Assembly (NCBI RefSeq): GCF_031082405.1
Contig: NZ_JAVHJU010000023.1
Coordinates: 62,001 to 126,000 of the forward strand
DNA from: Amycolatopsis sp. A133
Lineage (GTDB): Bacteria > Actinomycetota > Actinomycetes > Mycobacteriales > Pseudonocardiaceae
Reading direction: 5' to 3'
DNA: 64,000 nt
Shown one piece after another: positions 43,781-51,960 of the stretch. The position numbers and the translations under genes are program-made. Each line of letters starts with the position of its first letter. Position 1 is the stretch's first letter. A model generated the notes under the pieces. The model did no database searches. It saw only the letters and a program-made list of their open reading frames with translations, and was not told the DNA's origin.

Positions 43781-45355
43781 TTGCGGTCCCATTGGAGCCT
43801 GGCGCGCCAGCTGCTCGTGCTGCAGCTCGTGGTGCTCTGCGTGCTGGCCGGCGCCGGGATCACGTTCGCCTGGCTCGACGCGCGGCGCGCGGTGAAGCAG
43901 AACGCCGAGGACCAGGTCCGCGCGGTCGCCGTGACGGTCGCCGAGGAGCCCGGTGTCGTGGCGGCGGTGGGGACGCCGGACCCGAGCGCCACGCTCCAGC
44001 CGTTCGCGCTGCGCCTGAAGGACCACACCCACGTCGACTTCATCACGATCATGAGCCCGGCCGGGATCCGGTACACGCACCCGACTCCGGCGCTGATCGG
44101 GCAGCACTACATCGGGAACATCGGCCAGGCGCAGCGCGGCGAAGAGCTCACCGAGACCTACACCGGCTCGCTCGGCCCGTCCGTGCGCACGGTTGTGCCC
44201 GTGTTCGACGCCGGCCACCGGGTGATCGCGCTGGTCGCGGTCGGGATCACCGTCGCGGCGATCTCCGCCGAGCTGCGCGAACGCCTGTGGCCCCTGTTCG
44301 GCGTGGCCGGCGCGGTCCTGGTGGTCGGCGCGCTCGGCGGCTGGCTGATCAGCGCCCGGCTGCGGCGCCAGACCCGGGGCGTCGCGCCGGACGAGCTGAG
44401 CAACCTCTTCGAGTACCACGAGGCCGTGCTGCACTCGGTCCGCGAAGGCGTCCTGCTCGTCGGCCGGGACGGGCGGATCGGGCTCTGCAACGACGGCGCC
44501 CGCACCCTCCTCGGCCTCGACGCCGACCCGGTCGGCCGCGACCTGGCGACGCTGGGCCTGCCGGACGGGCTCGCCGAGGCGTTCACGTCGGCGGAGAACC
44601 GCGCCGAGGAGCTGCACCTGACGGACGCGCGCGTGCTGCTGGTCAGCACGACCGCCGTCCGCTCGGGTGGCCGCGCGCAGGGCACCGTCGTCGTCCTGCG
44701 CGACCACACCGAACTGCAGTCGCTGACCGGCGAGCTGACCACCGCCCGCGGCCTCGCCGAAGCGCTGCGGTCGCAGGCGCACGAGGCGGCGAACCGGCTG
44801 CACACGGTCGTTTCCCTCGTCGAGATCGGCAAACCCGAGCAGGCGGTCGAGTTCGCCACCGCCGAGCTCGCGCTCGCCCAGGAGCTGACCGACCGGGTCG
44901 TCGGCGCCGTCGCCGAGCCGGTGCTCGCCGCGCTGCTGCTGGGCAAAGCCGCCGAAGCGAGCGAGCGCGGGGTCGAGCTGACGGTCACCCCGGACACGGT
45001 GATCGACGACGTCTCGCTCGGCATCGAGGCCCGCGACCTGGTGACCATCCTCGGCAACCTGATCGACAACGGCCTCGACGCGGCCGTGCGCGGCACCGGT
45101 CACCCGAAGGTCGTCGTCACCGCCCGCTCCGACGAGGGCGGGCTGCTGCTGCGCGTCGCCGACACCGGGCCCGGCGTGCCCGAAGGCGCCGACGTGTTCC
45201 GCCGCGGCTGGTCGACGAAGGCGGAGGACGGCCACGGCCTCGGGCTCGCGCTCGTCGGGCAGGCGGTGCGCCGCTACGGCGGCACGGTCGAGGTCGGCCG
45301 GGACGGCGGCGCGGTGTTCACCGTGCGCCTGCCGCGGCAGGGGGCGGGCCGGTGA
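43781..45355 (+). CDS. DcuS/CitA-type sensor histidine kinase
   Basis: 524 residues from TTG 43781, 11 nt after GAGGAGG; GTG 43694 would add 29 weakly supported residues. The order is a TM helix (LLVLQLVVLCVLAGAGITFA), a periplasmic PASp-type domain binding carboxylates (FITIMSPAGIRYTHPTPALI), a second TM, a cytoplasmic PAS (VLLVGRDGRIGLCNDGARTL) and the kinase core. The phosphorylated histidine is His334 in SQAHEAANRLHTVVSL; ATP-binding boxes are NLIDNGLDAAV and DTGPGVP. The stop overlaps the response regulator start. It senses external dicarboxylates or citrate. Confidence 0.88.
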   Translation: MRSHWSLARQLLVLQLVVLCVLAGAGITFAWLDARRAVKQNAEDQVRAVAVTVAEEPGVVAAVGTPDPSATLQPFALRLKDHTHVDFITIMSPAGIRYTHPTPALIGQHYIGNIGQAQRGEELTETYTGSLGPSVRTVVPVFDAGHRVIALVAVGITVAAISAELRERLWPLFGVAGAVLVVGALGGWLISARLRRQTRGVAPDELSNLFEYHEAVLHSVREGVLLVGRDGRIGLCNDGARTLLGLDADPVGRDLATLGLPDGLAEAFTSAENRAEELHLTDARVLLVSTTAVRSGGRAQGTVVVLRDHTELQSLTGELTTARGLAEALRSQAHEAANRLHTVVSLVEIGKPEQAVEFATAELALAQELTDRVVGAVAEPVLAALLLGKAAEASERGVELTVTPDTVIDDVSLGIEARDLVTILGNLIDNGLDAAVRGTGHPKVVVTARSDEGGLLLRVADTGPGVPEGADVFRRGWSTKAEDGHGLGLALVGQAVRRYGGTVEVGRDGGAVFTVRLPRQGAGR

Positions 45356-46020
45356 TCCGGGTGCTGGTGGTGGAGGACGAGCCGGTGGCCGCGGAGGCGC
45401 ACCGCGTCTACGTCGAGCGGCTGCCCGGGTTCGCGGTGGCCGGCGTCGTCCACTCCGGCGGCGAGGCGCTGCGGTTCTGCGAACGCGAGCCGGTCGACCT
45501 GGTGCTGCTGGACTTCTACCTGCCGGACACGCACGGCCTGGCGGTGTGCCGCTCGCTGCGCGCGGCCGGGCTGCCGATCGACGTCATCGCCGTGACGTCG
45601 GCCCGCGACCTCGGCCTGGTCAAGGCGGCGGTGTCGGTCGGCGTGGTGCAGTACCTGCTCAAGCCGTTCACGTTCGCCACCCTGCGCGAGAAGCTCGAAC
45701 GCTACGCCGAATTCCGCGACGCGTCCGGCGAGGTCACCGGCCAGGCGGAGATCGACCGGGCCCTCGGCGCGCTGCGCACGACCGAGCAGCCCCCGCTGCC
45801 GAAGGGAATGAGCGTCCAGACCCTCGAAGCGATTACGGACGCGCTTTCCGGTGCCGCGGAAGGACTTTCGGCAGGCGCGGCGGCGAGCGCGATCGGCGCG
45901 TCGCGGGTGACGGCCCGCCGGTACCTGGAGTACTTGGCGGACAACGGGATGGCTCAACGCGAGCCGCGCTACGGCCAGGTCGGGCGACCGGAGGTCTGGT
46001 ACCGGTTGACCCGCGTATAA
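45352..46020 (+). CDS. DcuR/CitB-type response regulator
   Basis: 222 residues from GTG 45352, overlapping the kinase stop (GTGA). The receiver has the phospho-acceptor Asp54 in LVLLDFYLPD and the conserved lysine in VVQYLLKPFTFATLRE. The C-terminal helix-turn-helix (EGLSAGAAASAIGASRVTAR) is of the CitB/DcuR type. It probably activates dctA, which is divergent from its kinase. Confidence 0.9.
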   Translation: MIRVLVVEDEPVAAEAHRVYVERLPGFAVAGVVHSGGEALRFCEREPVDLVLLDFYLPDTHGLAVCRSLRAAGLPIDVIAVTSARDLGLVKAAVSVGVVQYLLKPFTFATLREKLERYAEFRDASGEVTGQAEIDRALGALRTTEQPPLPKGMSVQTLEAITDALSGAAEGLSAGAAASAIGASRVTARRYLEYLADNGMAQREPRYGQVGRPEVWYRLTRV

Positions 46021-46113
46021 CGGTCTATACGTTCGCGCCTCCGACTTCCGGCGGTTCCGGCGCCGCGTCCCGTGCGGTACACCGGGAAGATCACCGACCA
46101 GGGGAGTGCCGCC

Positions 46114-47862
46114 ATGCGGAAGTGGGCCGGGTTCGTCGCAGCGCTCGTGGTTTCGCTCGGGATCGCCACACCCGCCTACGCCGCCGAGCCGGCCGCGAGC
46201 GTCACCGAGGTCCAGGTGACCGGGTCCGTCGCGCAGCGGTTCAACCTCGTCGTCCTCGGCGACGGCTACACCGCCGCCGAGCAGCCGAAGTTCTTCGCCG
46301 ACGTCGAGCGGCACGTCAGCACCCTGTGGTCGCTGGAGCCGTTCAAGTCCTACCGCAGCTACTTCAACGTCTACGCCGTTTCGATCGCCTCGCCGGAGTC
46401 CGGTGTGGATTGTGACCCCGGCCTGGCCGGCCCGCGCCGGGACACCCCGCTCGACATGGGGTTCTGGGGCGGCTGCAACCCGCAGAGCGTGCAGCGGCTG
46501 CTGACCGTCGACGACGCGGCCGCGCAGCGCTACGCCGACCTCGTGCCGGGCACGACCCGCGCGAACCGCCAGATCCTGGCGCTGGGCAACAGCACCACCT
46601 ACGGCGGCGCGGGCGGCACCTACGCGACGGCGTCCGGCGGGAACGCCCTGTCCGCGCTGATCTCGCCGCACGAACTCGGTCACTCGCTCGGCGGCCTCGA
46701 CGACGAGTACGACTACTACGCCCGCAACGTCCCGGGCGGCGCCTACGAGGGCGGCGAGCCGGACTCGATCCACCACACGCTGCTGACCGAGCCGCAACTG
46801 CGTGCCCAGCACGCGAAGTGGTGGCGCTGGCTCGGCGAGCCGAGCGAGTCGGGCGGCAGGATCGGCCGGTTCGAAGGCGGGCTGTACACCCAGACCGGCG
46901 TTTGGCGGCCGAGTGCGCACTCGATGATGAAGACGCTCGGCTACGCCTTCGACCAGGTCGGCCGCGAACGGATGACGCAGCGGATCGCGGCGAAGGTCCC
47001 GCTCGTCGCCGGCGGCACCCCGGCCGGGACGATCGGCGCCGACCGCGTCGTCCGGGTCCGCCCGATGCACCCGGTGAGCCACCGCCTCGACATCCGCTGG
47101 ACCCTCGACGGTGTCGCGCTGCCCGGCCGCGAGGCGGTCGACCTGCGCCGGGCGCACGTGAAGCCGGGCAAGCACACGCTGACGGCGACGGTGACCGACC
47201 CGACGCCGTTCGTCCGCGACCCGGCCGCCCGTCCGGCGGCGACCCGCACGTGGACGGTCGACGCCGCGGTGGTCACCCCGCCGGCCGGGGCACCGGCGGT
47301 CGTGGCGTCGACGCCGGTTTCGCGCCCGGTCGGCGGCCACGACGTCGTCTACGTCGAGACGGGGGAGCCGACCGGCTCGATCCCGCAGGTCCGGTGGACG
47401 CTGGACGGCCGCATGGCGGGCACCGGCCCCGACTTCGCGCTCGACGCGGCCCGCGGAACGCACACGCTCACGGCGACGACCGGCGGCACCACGCTGACCT
47501 GGACAGTGGACGCGACGGGCCCGACGACGACCGCGGAGCTGCCGGGCGGGCCGGTGCACCACGGTTCGTTCACCATGCGGCTCGAGTCGTCCGACGGCAT
47601 GCCGGAGTTCCGCGTGGACGGCGACGGCTGGCACAAGTTCTACGGCTGGCCGACGGATCCGGACGCGCCGTACCTGTTCACCCCGCGCGGTACGGAGATC
47701 GACGGGCTGGCCTACGGGAACCTGGGCGAGGGCGGGCTGACGGTGTCGCCGTTTTCGGAGCGGAAGCCGGGTTACGGCAAGCACCGCATCGAGTACCGGT
47801 CCATCGACGCGGCGGGGAACGTGGGTCCGACGCGGGCGGTCACGGTGACGCTGCTGCCGTAA
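46114..47862 (+). CDS. Secreted M64 (IgA-peptidase-like) metalloprotease
   Basis: 582 residues from ATG 46114 with GGGGAG upstream. The signal peptide (WAGFVAALVVSLGIATPAYA) is cleaved after AYA-A. The catalytic domain has the zinc motif HELGH (His186, His190) in SPHELGHSLGGLDDEYDYYA, as in Pfam M64. The C-terminal ~300 residues carry beta-sandwich repeats (VRWTLDGRMAGTGPDFAL, FHNRWTLDG-like). It probably degrades proteins outside the cell. It is not in an obvious operon. Confidence 0.87.
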   Translation: MRKWAGFVAALVVSLGIATPAYAAEPAASVTEVQVTGSVAQRFNLVVLGDGYTAAEQPKFFADVERHVSTLWSLEPFKSYRSYFNVYAVSIASPESGVDCDPGLAGPRRDTPLDMGFWGGCNPQSVQRLLTVDDAAAQRYADLVPGTTRANRQILALGNSTTYGGAGGTYATASGGNALSALISPHELGHSLGGLDDEYDYYARNVPGGAYEGGEPDSIHHTLLTEPQLRAQHAKWWRWLGEPSESGGRIGRFEGGLYTQTGVWRPSAHSMMKTLGYAFDQVGRERMTQRIAAKVPLVAGGTPAGTIGADRVVRVRPMHPVSHRLDIRWTLDGVALPGREAVDLRRAHVKPGKHTLTATVTDPTPFVRDPAARPAATRTWTVDAAVVTPPAGAPAVVASTPVSRPVGGHDVVYVETGEPTGSIPQVRWTLDGRMAGTGPDFALDAARGTHTLTATTGGTTLTWTVDATGPTTTAELPGGPVHHGSFTMRLESSDGMPEFRVDGDGWHKFYGWPTDPDAPYLFTPRGTEIDGLAYGNLGEGGLTVSPFSERKPGYGKHRIEYRSIDAAGNVGPTRAVTVTLLP

Positions 47863-47891
47863 ACCGGTCGCCGGGTGCGGCCGCGGGCTTG

Positions 47892-47897
47892 TAGGGT
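47892..47897 (+). promoter_or_regulatory. Possible -10 element for the erm leader
   Basis: TAGGGT ends 8 nt before the ATG of the leader ORF at 47906, so transcription may start at that ATG and the leader be leaderless. The -35 region is not convincing. Confidence 0.35.
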
Positions 47898-47905
47898 CCG
47901 CGGCC

Positions 47906-47965
47906 ATGGGAAGTTTGTGGATGCCCGCCTGCGGGCGAAAGACTCAGCGTGACCGCCGCGCCTGA
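47906..47965 (+). CDS. Leader peptide upstream of erm
   Basis: ATG 47906 encodes MGSLWMPACGRKTQRDRRA, 19 residues ending TGA at 47965. Erm genes in many bacteria are induced when macrolides stall ribosomes on such leaders, often at an Arg/Lys-x-Arg/Lys motif; here R-D-R lies near the end. The stop comes about 108 nt before the erm start. In between, GCACCCGG (48010-48017) pairs with CCGGGTGC (48038-48045) and the ribosome site itself can pair with CTCC just after it. This supports translational attenuation (inference). Confidence 0.6.
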   Translation: MGSLWMPACGRKTQRDRRA

Positions 47966-48073
47966 CGGCGCGCCTCGCTGAACATCGCGCCGTACCCCCG
48001 GATGCCCCGGCACCCGGAGGCGGTCCCCCGACCCTTCCCGGGTGCTCCATTCCGCACGGCTGGAGTACCTCCC

Positions 48074-48805
48074 TTGTCCCGCTCGATCCACGGCGGCCGC
48101 CACGAGCTCGGCCAGAACTTCCTGTACCACCCCCCGACCATCGATCGGATCGTCCGGCTCGTCCGCGCGACGGACGGCCCGATCCTCGAGATCGGCGCCG
48201 GCGACGGGGCGATCACCCGGCAGCTGGCGGCGCTCGGGCGTGACGTCCGGGCCGTCGACCTCGACGAGCACCGCGTTCGCCGGCTCCGCCGTCGCCTTCC
48301 GTCGGTGTCCGTGGTCCACGGCGACGCCCTCCGGGTCCCGCTGGACCGGCCGGTCGTCGTCGGCAACCTGCCGTTCCACCTCACCACGCCGATCCTGCGC
48401 AGGCTCCTCACCGACGGCGGCTGGACCGAGGCCGTCCTCCTCACCCAGTGGGAGGTGGCCCGCAAGCGCGCCGGCGTCGGCGGGCGCACCATGCTGACCG
48501 CCCAGAGCGCGCCGTGGTTCGACTTCGCCCTGCACGGGCGCGTCCCGGCCGACGGGTTCCGGCCGAAACCGGCCGTCGACGGCGGGCTCCTCACGATCTC
48601 GCGGCGGCGTTCGCCGCTCGTCGACCCGGCCGAGCGCGGCGGCTACGAACAGTTCGTACGCACGGTCTTCACCGGACGCGGCCGCGGGATCGGGGAGATC
48701 CTCCCGAAACCGCGGCGCGCGACCTTGGAGGCAGCCGGGATCCCGCCATCCGCCCTGCCGCGCGACCTCACGCCACGGCAGTGGGCGGCGTTGTGGAACC
48801 GCTAG
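48074..48805 (+). CDS. erm: 23S rRNA adenine N6-methyltransferase (Erm family)
   Basis: 243 residues from TTG 48074, with GGAG 8 nt before; an in-frame ATG at 48002 lacks a site. Erm motifs are present: the N-terminal GRHELGQNFLYHPPTIDRIV, SAM-binding EIGAGDGAITRQLA, the VHGDALRVPL acid region, and N98-L-P-F catalytic motif (VVVGNLPFHLTTPILRRLL). Actinomycete Erm enzymes methylate A2058 and block macrolides, lincosamides and streptogramin B. Length is slightly short of typical. A leader peptide precedes it; its 3' end overlaps the convergent hexosaminidase gene by 4 nt. Confidence 0.9.
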   Translation: MSRSIHGGRHELGQNFLYHPPTIDRIVRLVRATDGPILEIGAGDGAITRQLAALGRDVRAVDLDEHRVRRLRRRLPSVSVVHGDALRVPLDRPVVVGNLPFHLTTPILRRLLTDGGWTEAVLLTQWEVARKRAGVGGRTMLTAQSAPWFDFALHGRVPADGFRPKPAVDGGLLTISRRRSPLVDPAERGGYEQFVRTVFTGRGRGIGEILPKPRRATLEAAGIPPSALPRDLTPRQWAALWNR

Positions 48806-50172
48806 CGCGGCCGGCCCGGCACTCCCGGTCGTGTCTGCCAGGGGTGCGGCCCGTCCAGCGGCCGGTACTCCACGCCGAGGGCGTCCAGCCGCGGCAGGTG
48901 GTGGTCCCGCAGGCGCGGCAGGAACTCCGCGTAGTCCCGCGGTCCGCTGCTCCAAGCCACCTCCGCGAACGCCGAGAGCCGCGGGAACGCCATGTAGTCC
49001 ACCCGCCGGACGCTGTCCAGGTGCTCGCTCCACACCTGGGCCTGCACCCCGCGCAGCCGGGGCCCGGTCAGCGCCGGCTCGTACGCGTAGACGTCTTCCA
49101 GCGTGTGGACCCAGCCGACCGGGATCGGCTCGTCGGGGTGCGAAGACTGCCGGTGGTCCAGGTACACGTGCTGCTCCGGGCACATCACCACGTCGTGCCC
49201 GGCCTCGGCCGCGCGCAGGCCCGCCGCCTCGTTCTGCCACGAGCCGATCACCAGCGGGGGCAGGCCGGGGATGTCGAGGACCTCGTCCCAGCCCATCGGG
49301 GTACGGCCGCGGGCCACCAGGTGCTCGGCCAGCCGGCGGACGAACTCGCGGTGCTCGTCGGTCGCGCCCGGGGTCTCGTCGCCGCCCAGGGCGATCACCG
49401 GGGACGGGAAGATCTCCAGCAGGTGGTCGAACACCTGCCGGAAGAAGTCCAAAGTGGACTCCGTTGGCGAGAGCAGCGAAGTGCTGATGCCCCAGTCGGT
49501 CCAGACCTCGTAGGACGAAGAATCCCCCAATGAGGGGTAAGCCGCCAGTGCCGCCCGCGCGTGGCCGGGGATGTCGATCTCCGGCACCACCGTGATGGCC
49601 CGCGCAGCGGCGTACGCGACGATCTCCCGCAGGTCGTCGCCGGTGTAGAAACCGCCGTGCGGCCGACCGTCCTGGGCACCGCCGCTGCCCGCCATCGACG
49701 ACGGCCGCCAGCCGCCCACCGACGTCAACCGGGGGAACGCGGGGACCTCGAAGCGCCAGCCCTGGTCGTCGGTCAGGTGCAGGTTGAGCACGTTCAGCTT
49801 GTGCGCGGCCAGGAGATCGACGAACCGCAGCACCTCGGCCTTGGTCCGGTAGTGCCGGGCGACGTCGAGCAGGCACCCGCGCCAGCCGAACCGCGGGTGG
49901 TCCTCGACCACGCCGCAGGGCAGTGAAAGCCCCTCTTCGAGGGAAGCGGCGCGGAATGCGTCCGGCCCCGCGAGCTGGCGCAGGGTCTGCCGCCCGTAGA
50001 ACTCCCCGGCCGCGTCACCGCAGAAGAGCACCACACCGGAAGGGGAAAGGGAAAGCCGGTACCCCTCCGGCGGCAGGTCGGCCTTCCGGACGTCCACAGT
50101 GGACGGCCACGGGCACGAACCCGCCGCCGGGGTCACCGAAACCGGACGGGGGAGCAGAGTGGCGAAAGACAT
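48802..50172 (-). CDS. GH20 beta-N-acetylhexosaminidase
   Basis: 456 residues. The N-terminal GH20b-like domain is followed by the TIM barrel: GWRGCLLDVARHYRTKAEVL, LNVLNLHLTDDQGWRFEVPA, and the catalytic pair Asp265-Glu266 in IALGGDETPG. Trp residues around GSWQNEAAG and WSEHLDS complete the sugar pocket. There is no signal peptide, so it probably cleaves imported chito-oligosaccharides in the cytosol. It is directly downstream of the ABC importer genes on the same strand. A GTCCACAGTGGAC motif (50092-50104) lies in its 5' part. Confidence 0.92.
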   Translation of the reverse strand: MSFATLLPRPVSVTPAAGSCPWPSTVDVRKADLPPEGYRLSLSPSGVVLFCGDAAGEFYGRQTLRQLAGPDAFRAASLEEGLSLPCGVVEDHPRFGWRGCLLDVARHYRTKAEVLRFVDLLAAHKLNVLNLHLTDDQGWRFEVPAFPRLTSVGGWRPSSMAGSGGAQDGRPHGGFYTGDDLREIVAYAAARAITVVPEIDIPGHARAALAAYPSLGDSSSYEVWTDWGISTSLLSPTESTLDFFRQVFDHLLEIFPSPVIALGGDETPGATDEHREFVRRLAEHLVARGRTPMGWDEVLDIPGLPPLVIGSWQNEAAGLRAAEAGHDVVMCPEQHVYLDHRQSSHPDEPIPVGWVHTLEDVYAYEPALTGPRLRGVQAQVWSEHLDSVRRVDYMAFPRLSAFAEVAWSSGPRDYAEFLPRLRDHHLPRLDALGVEYRPLDGPHPWQTRPGVPGRPR

Positions 50173-50173
50173 G

Positions 50174-51022
50174 TCAGCCCTTCACGGCGCCGGCCATGCC
50201 GGACACCAGCCGTCGTTGGACGAGGACGAAGAACACGAGGACGGGGATCGTCATCAGCGTCGAGGACGCCATCACCGCACCCCAGTCGGTGTCCTCCGGC
50301 TTGAAGAACACCAGGATCGCCTGCGGCAGCGTCTGGTTCTCGGTCTTGGAGATGATGAACGTCTTCGCGAACAGGAAGTCGTTCCAGGCGTGGATGAACG
50401 CGAGCACGCTGACCGCGACCAGTCCCGGCGCCACCAGCGGGAACAGGATCTGCCAGGTGAACCGCGCCCGCGAGGCGCCGTCCAGCTTCGCGGCTTCCTC
50501 GAGTTCGACCGGCACCGCCGCGACGAACCCGCGCAGCATCCAGATCGCGAACGGCAGGCTGAACGCCAGGTGCACCAGCACCAGCGAACCCAGCTCGTTC
50601 AGCCCGAACGCGGGCGCGACGCCGCCGATCTGGCGCATCAGGAAGAACAGCGGGATGGTCAGCGCCTCCACCGGCACCATCTGCGCGACCAGCGTCATCA
50701 CCAGCAGCACGGTCCGGCCCTTGAACGAAAACCGCGTCAGAGCCACGGCCGAAAGGAACGACAGCAGCAGCGACAGCGCCACGACGACCAGGGCGACGAG
50801 CAGGCTGTTGACGAAGAACCGCCCGAAGCCCGACACGGTGAGGACCCGCGAGAAGCTGTCGAACGACGGGCTGAACGTCCACGGCTTCGGGTTCGCCGAC
50901 TGGATTTCACCCGGCGGCTTCACCGCCGACAGCAGCATCCAGTACAGCGGGAACGCGACGATCCCGGCGATGACGACGGTGACGACTTCGGCGACCAGCC
51001 GCCCCGGGCGTTTCACAGCCAT
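50174..51022 (-). CDS. Carbohydrate ABC transporter permease (MalG type)
   Basis: 282 residues from ATG 51022, overlapping the other permease's stop by 10 nt. It has six TM helices and the EAA loop ELEEAAKLDGASRARFTWQI near 190. This is the CUT1 family inner permease. It ends 1 bp before the hexosaminidase start, consistent with an operon for amino-sugar oligomers. No ATPase gene is next to it; such importers often share a genome-wide MsiK. Confidence 0.93.
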   Translation of the reverse strand: MAVKRPGRLVAEVVTVVIAGIVAFPLYWMLLSAVKPPGEIQSANPKPWTFSPSFDSFSRVLTVSGFGRFFVNSLLVALVVVALSLLLSFLSAVALTRFSFKGRTVLLVMTLVAQMVPVEALTIPLFFLMRQIGGVAPAFGLNELGSLVLVHLAFSLPFAIWMLRGFVAAVPVELEEAAKLDGASRARFTWQILFPLVAPGLVAVSVLAFIHAWNDFLFAKTFIISKTENQTLPQAILVFFKPEDTDWGAVMASSTLMTIPVLVFFVLVQRRLVSGMAGAVKG

Positions 51023-51960
51023 GCCGCGCTCCGGCGCTGAGCCCGGACGTACAGCCCGGTCACCGACAGCAGCAACAGCGTCATCACGACTCCGATCGCC
51101 GAGCCGAGGCCGTACTCCTGCCCGGCGAAGGCCTGCTGGTAGGCGTAGACGTTGAGCACGAGGTTGCGCCCGGCCACGCCGCCGCCGTTGGTCATCACGT
51201 AGATCTGGGTGAACACCTTGAAGTCCCAGATGATCGACTGGACGGTCGCGATCATCAGCAGCGGCCGCACCATCGGCAGGACGATCGTCCACGTCGTGCG
51301 CCACGTCGACGCGCCGTCGAGCGACGCGGCTTCGAGGACTTCGTCCGGCACCCCCTTGATCCCGGCGTACATCGTGACCAGCACGAACGGGAACGAGCAC
51401 CAGATCACCTCGGCGGCGACCAGCCCGAACGCGCCGAGCGTGCCGAAGGTCCACGAGTGGTGTTCGAACGGCAGGCCCAGCCCGGAGAGCACCTCGTTGA
51501 CCAGGCCGAAGTCGGTGTCGAAGAGGAACAGCCAGACGTAGGACCCCGCGATCGCCGGGGTCGACCACGCGCCCAGCGCGGCGAGAAACAAGAGCATGCG
51601 GGGGAGTGAACGCACTCGCGAAGCCAGCACCGCGAGCCCGGTGCCGGCCACGAGCGAACCGAGGACGCAGGCCGCGGCGAACCCGACCGTCTTGCCGAGC
51701 ACGGTCCAGAATTGCGCCTGGGAGAGCAGATCGGCGTAGTTCGCGACGCCGAGGAACACCAGCGGCGCGTTGCCCGCGGCCTGCGGCTGGCCGTAGTCGT
51801 AGAGGGAGATCAGGACCAGCTGGTAGATCGGGTAGGCCAGCAGCGCGGCGAGCAGGATCCCCGCCGGGGCGAGGTAGAGCGCGGCCGCCCGGCCGTCCCC
51901 CCTCCGCCTCGGCCTCCGCGCGGGGGCCGTGACGGAAGGAGCTTCCTGGACCGCCACCAC
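51013..51960 (-). CDS. Carbohydrate ABC transporter permease (MalF type)
   Basis: 315 residues from GTG 51960, overlapping the binding-protein stop by one base (TAGTG); GTG 51957 is also possible. It has six TM helices and the EAA loop DEVLEAASLDGASTWRTTWT. The N-terminal ~20 residues are arginine-rich (TAPARRPRRRGDGRAAALYL). CUT1 family partner of the MalG-type protein. Confidence 0.93.
   Translation of the reverse strand: MVAVQEAPSVTAPARRPRRRGDGRAAALYLAPAGILLAALLAYPIYQLVLISLYDYGQPQAAGNAPLVFLGVANYADLLSQAQFWTVLGKTVGFAAACVLGSLVAGTGLAVLASRVRSLPRMLLFLAALGAWSTPAIAGSYVWLFLFDTDFGLVNEVLSGLGLPFEHHSWTFGTLGAFGLVAAEVIWCSFPFVLVTMYAGIKGVPDEVLEAASLDGASTWRTTWTIVLPMVRPLLMIATVQSIIWDFKVFTQIYVMTNGGGVAGRNLVLNVYAYQQAFAGQEYGLGSAIGVVMTLLLLSVTGLYVRAQRRSAAWL

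Noticed and set aside
48042..48497. Alternative ORF overlapping the erm start
   Set aside because: It is antisense-like in composition and out of frame with the recognised Erm motifs.
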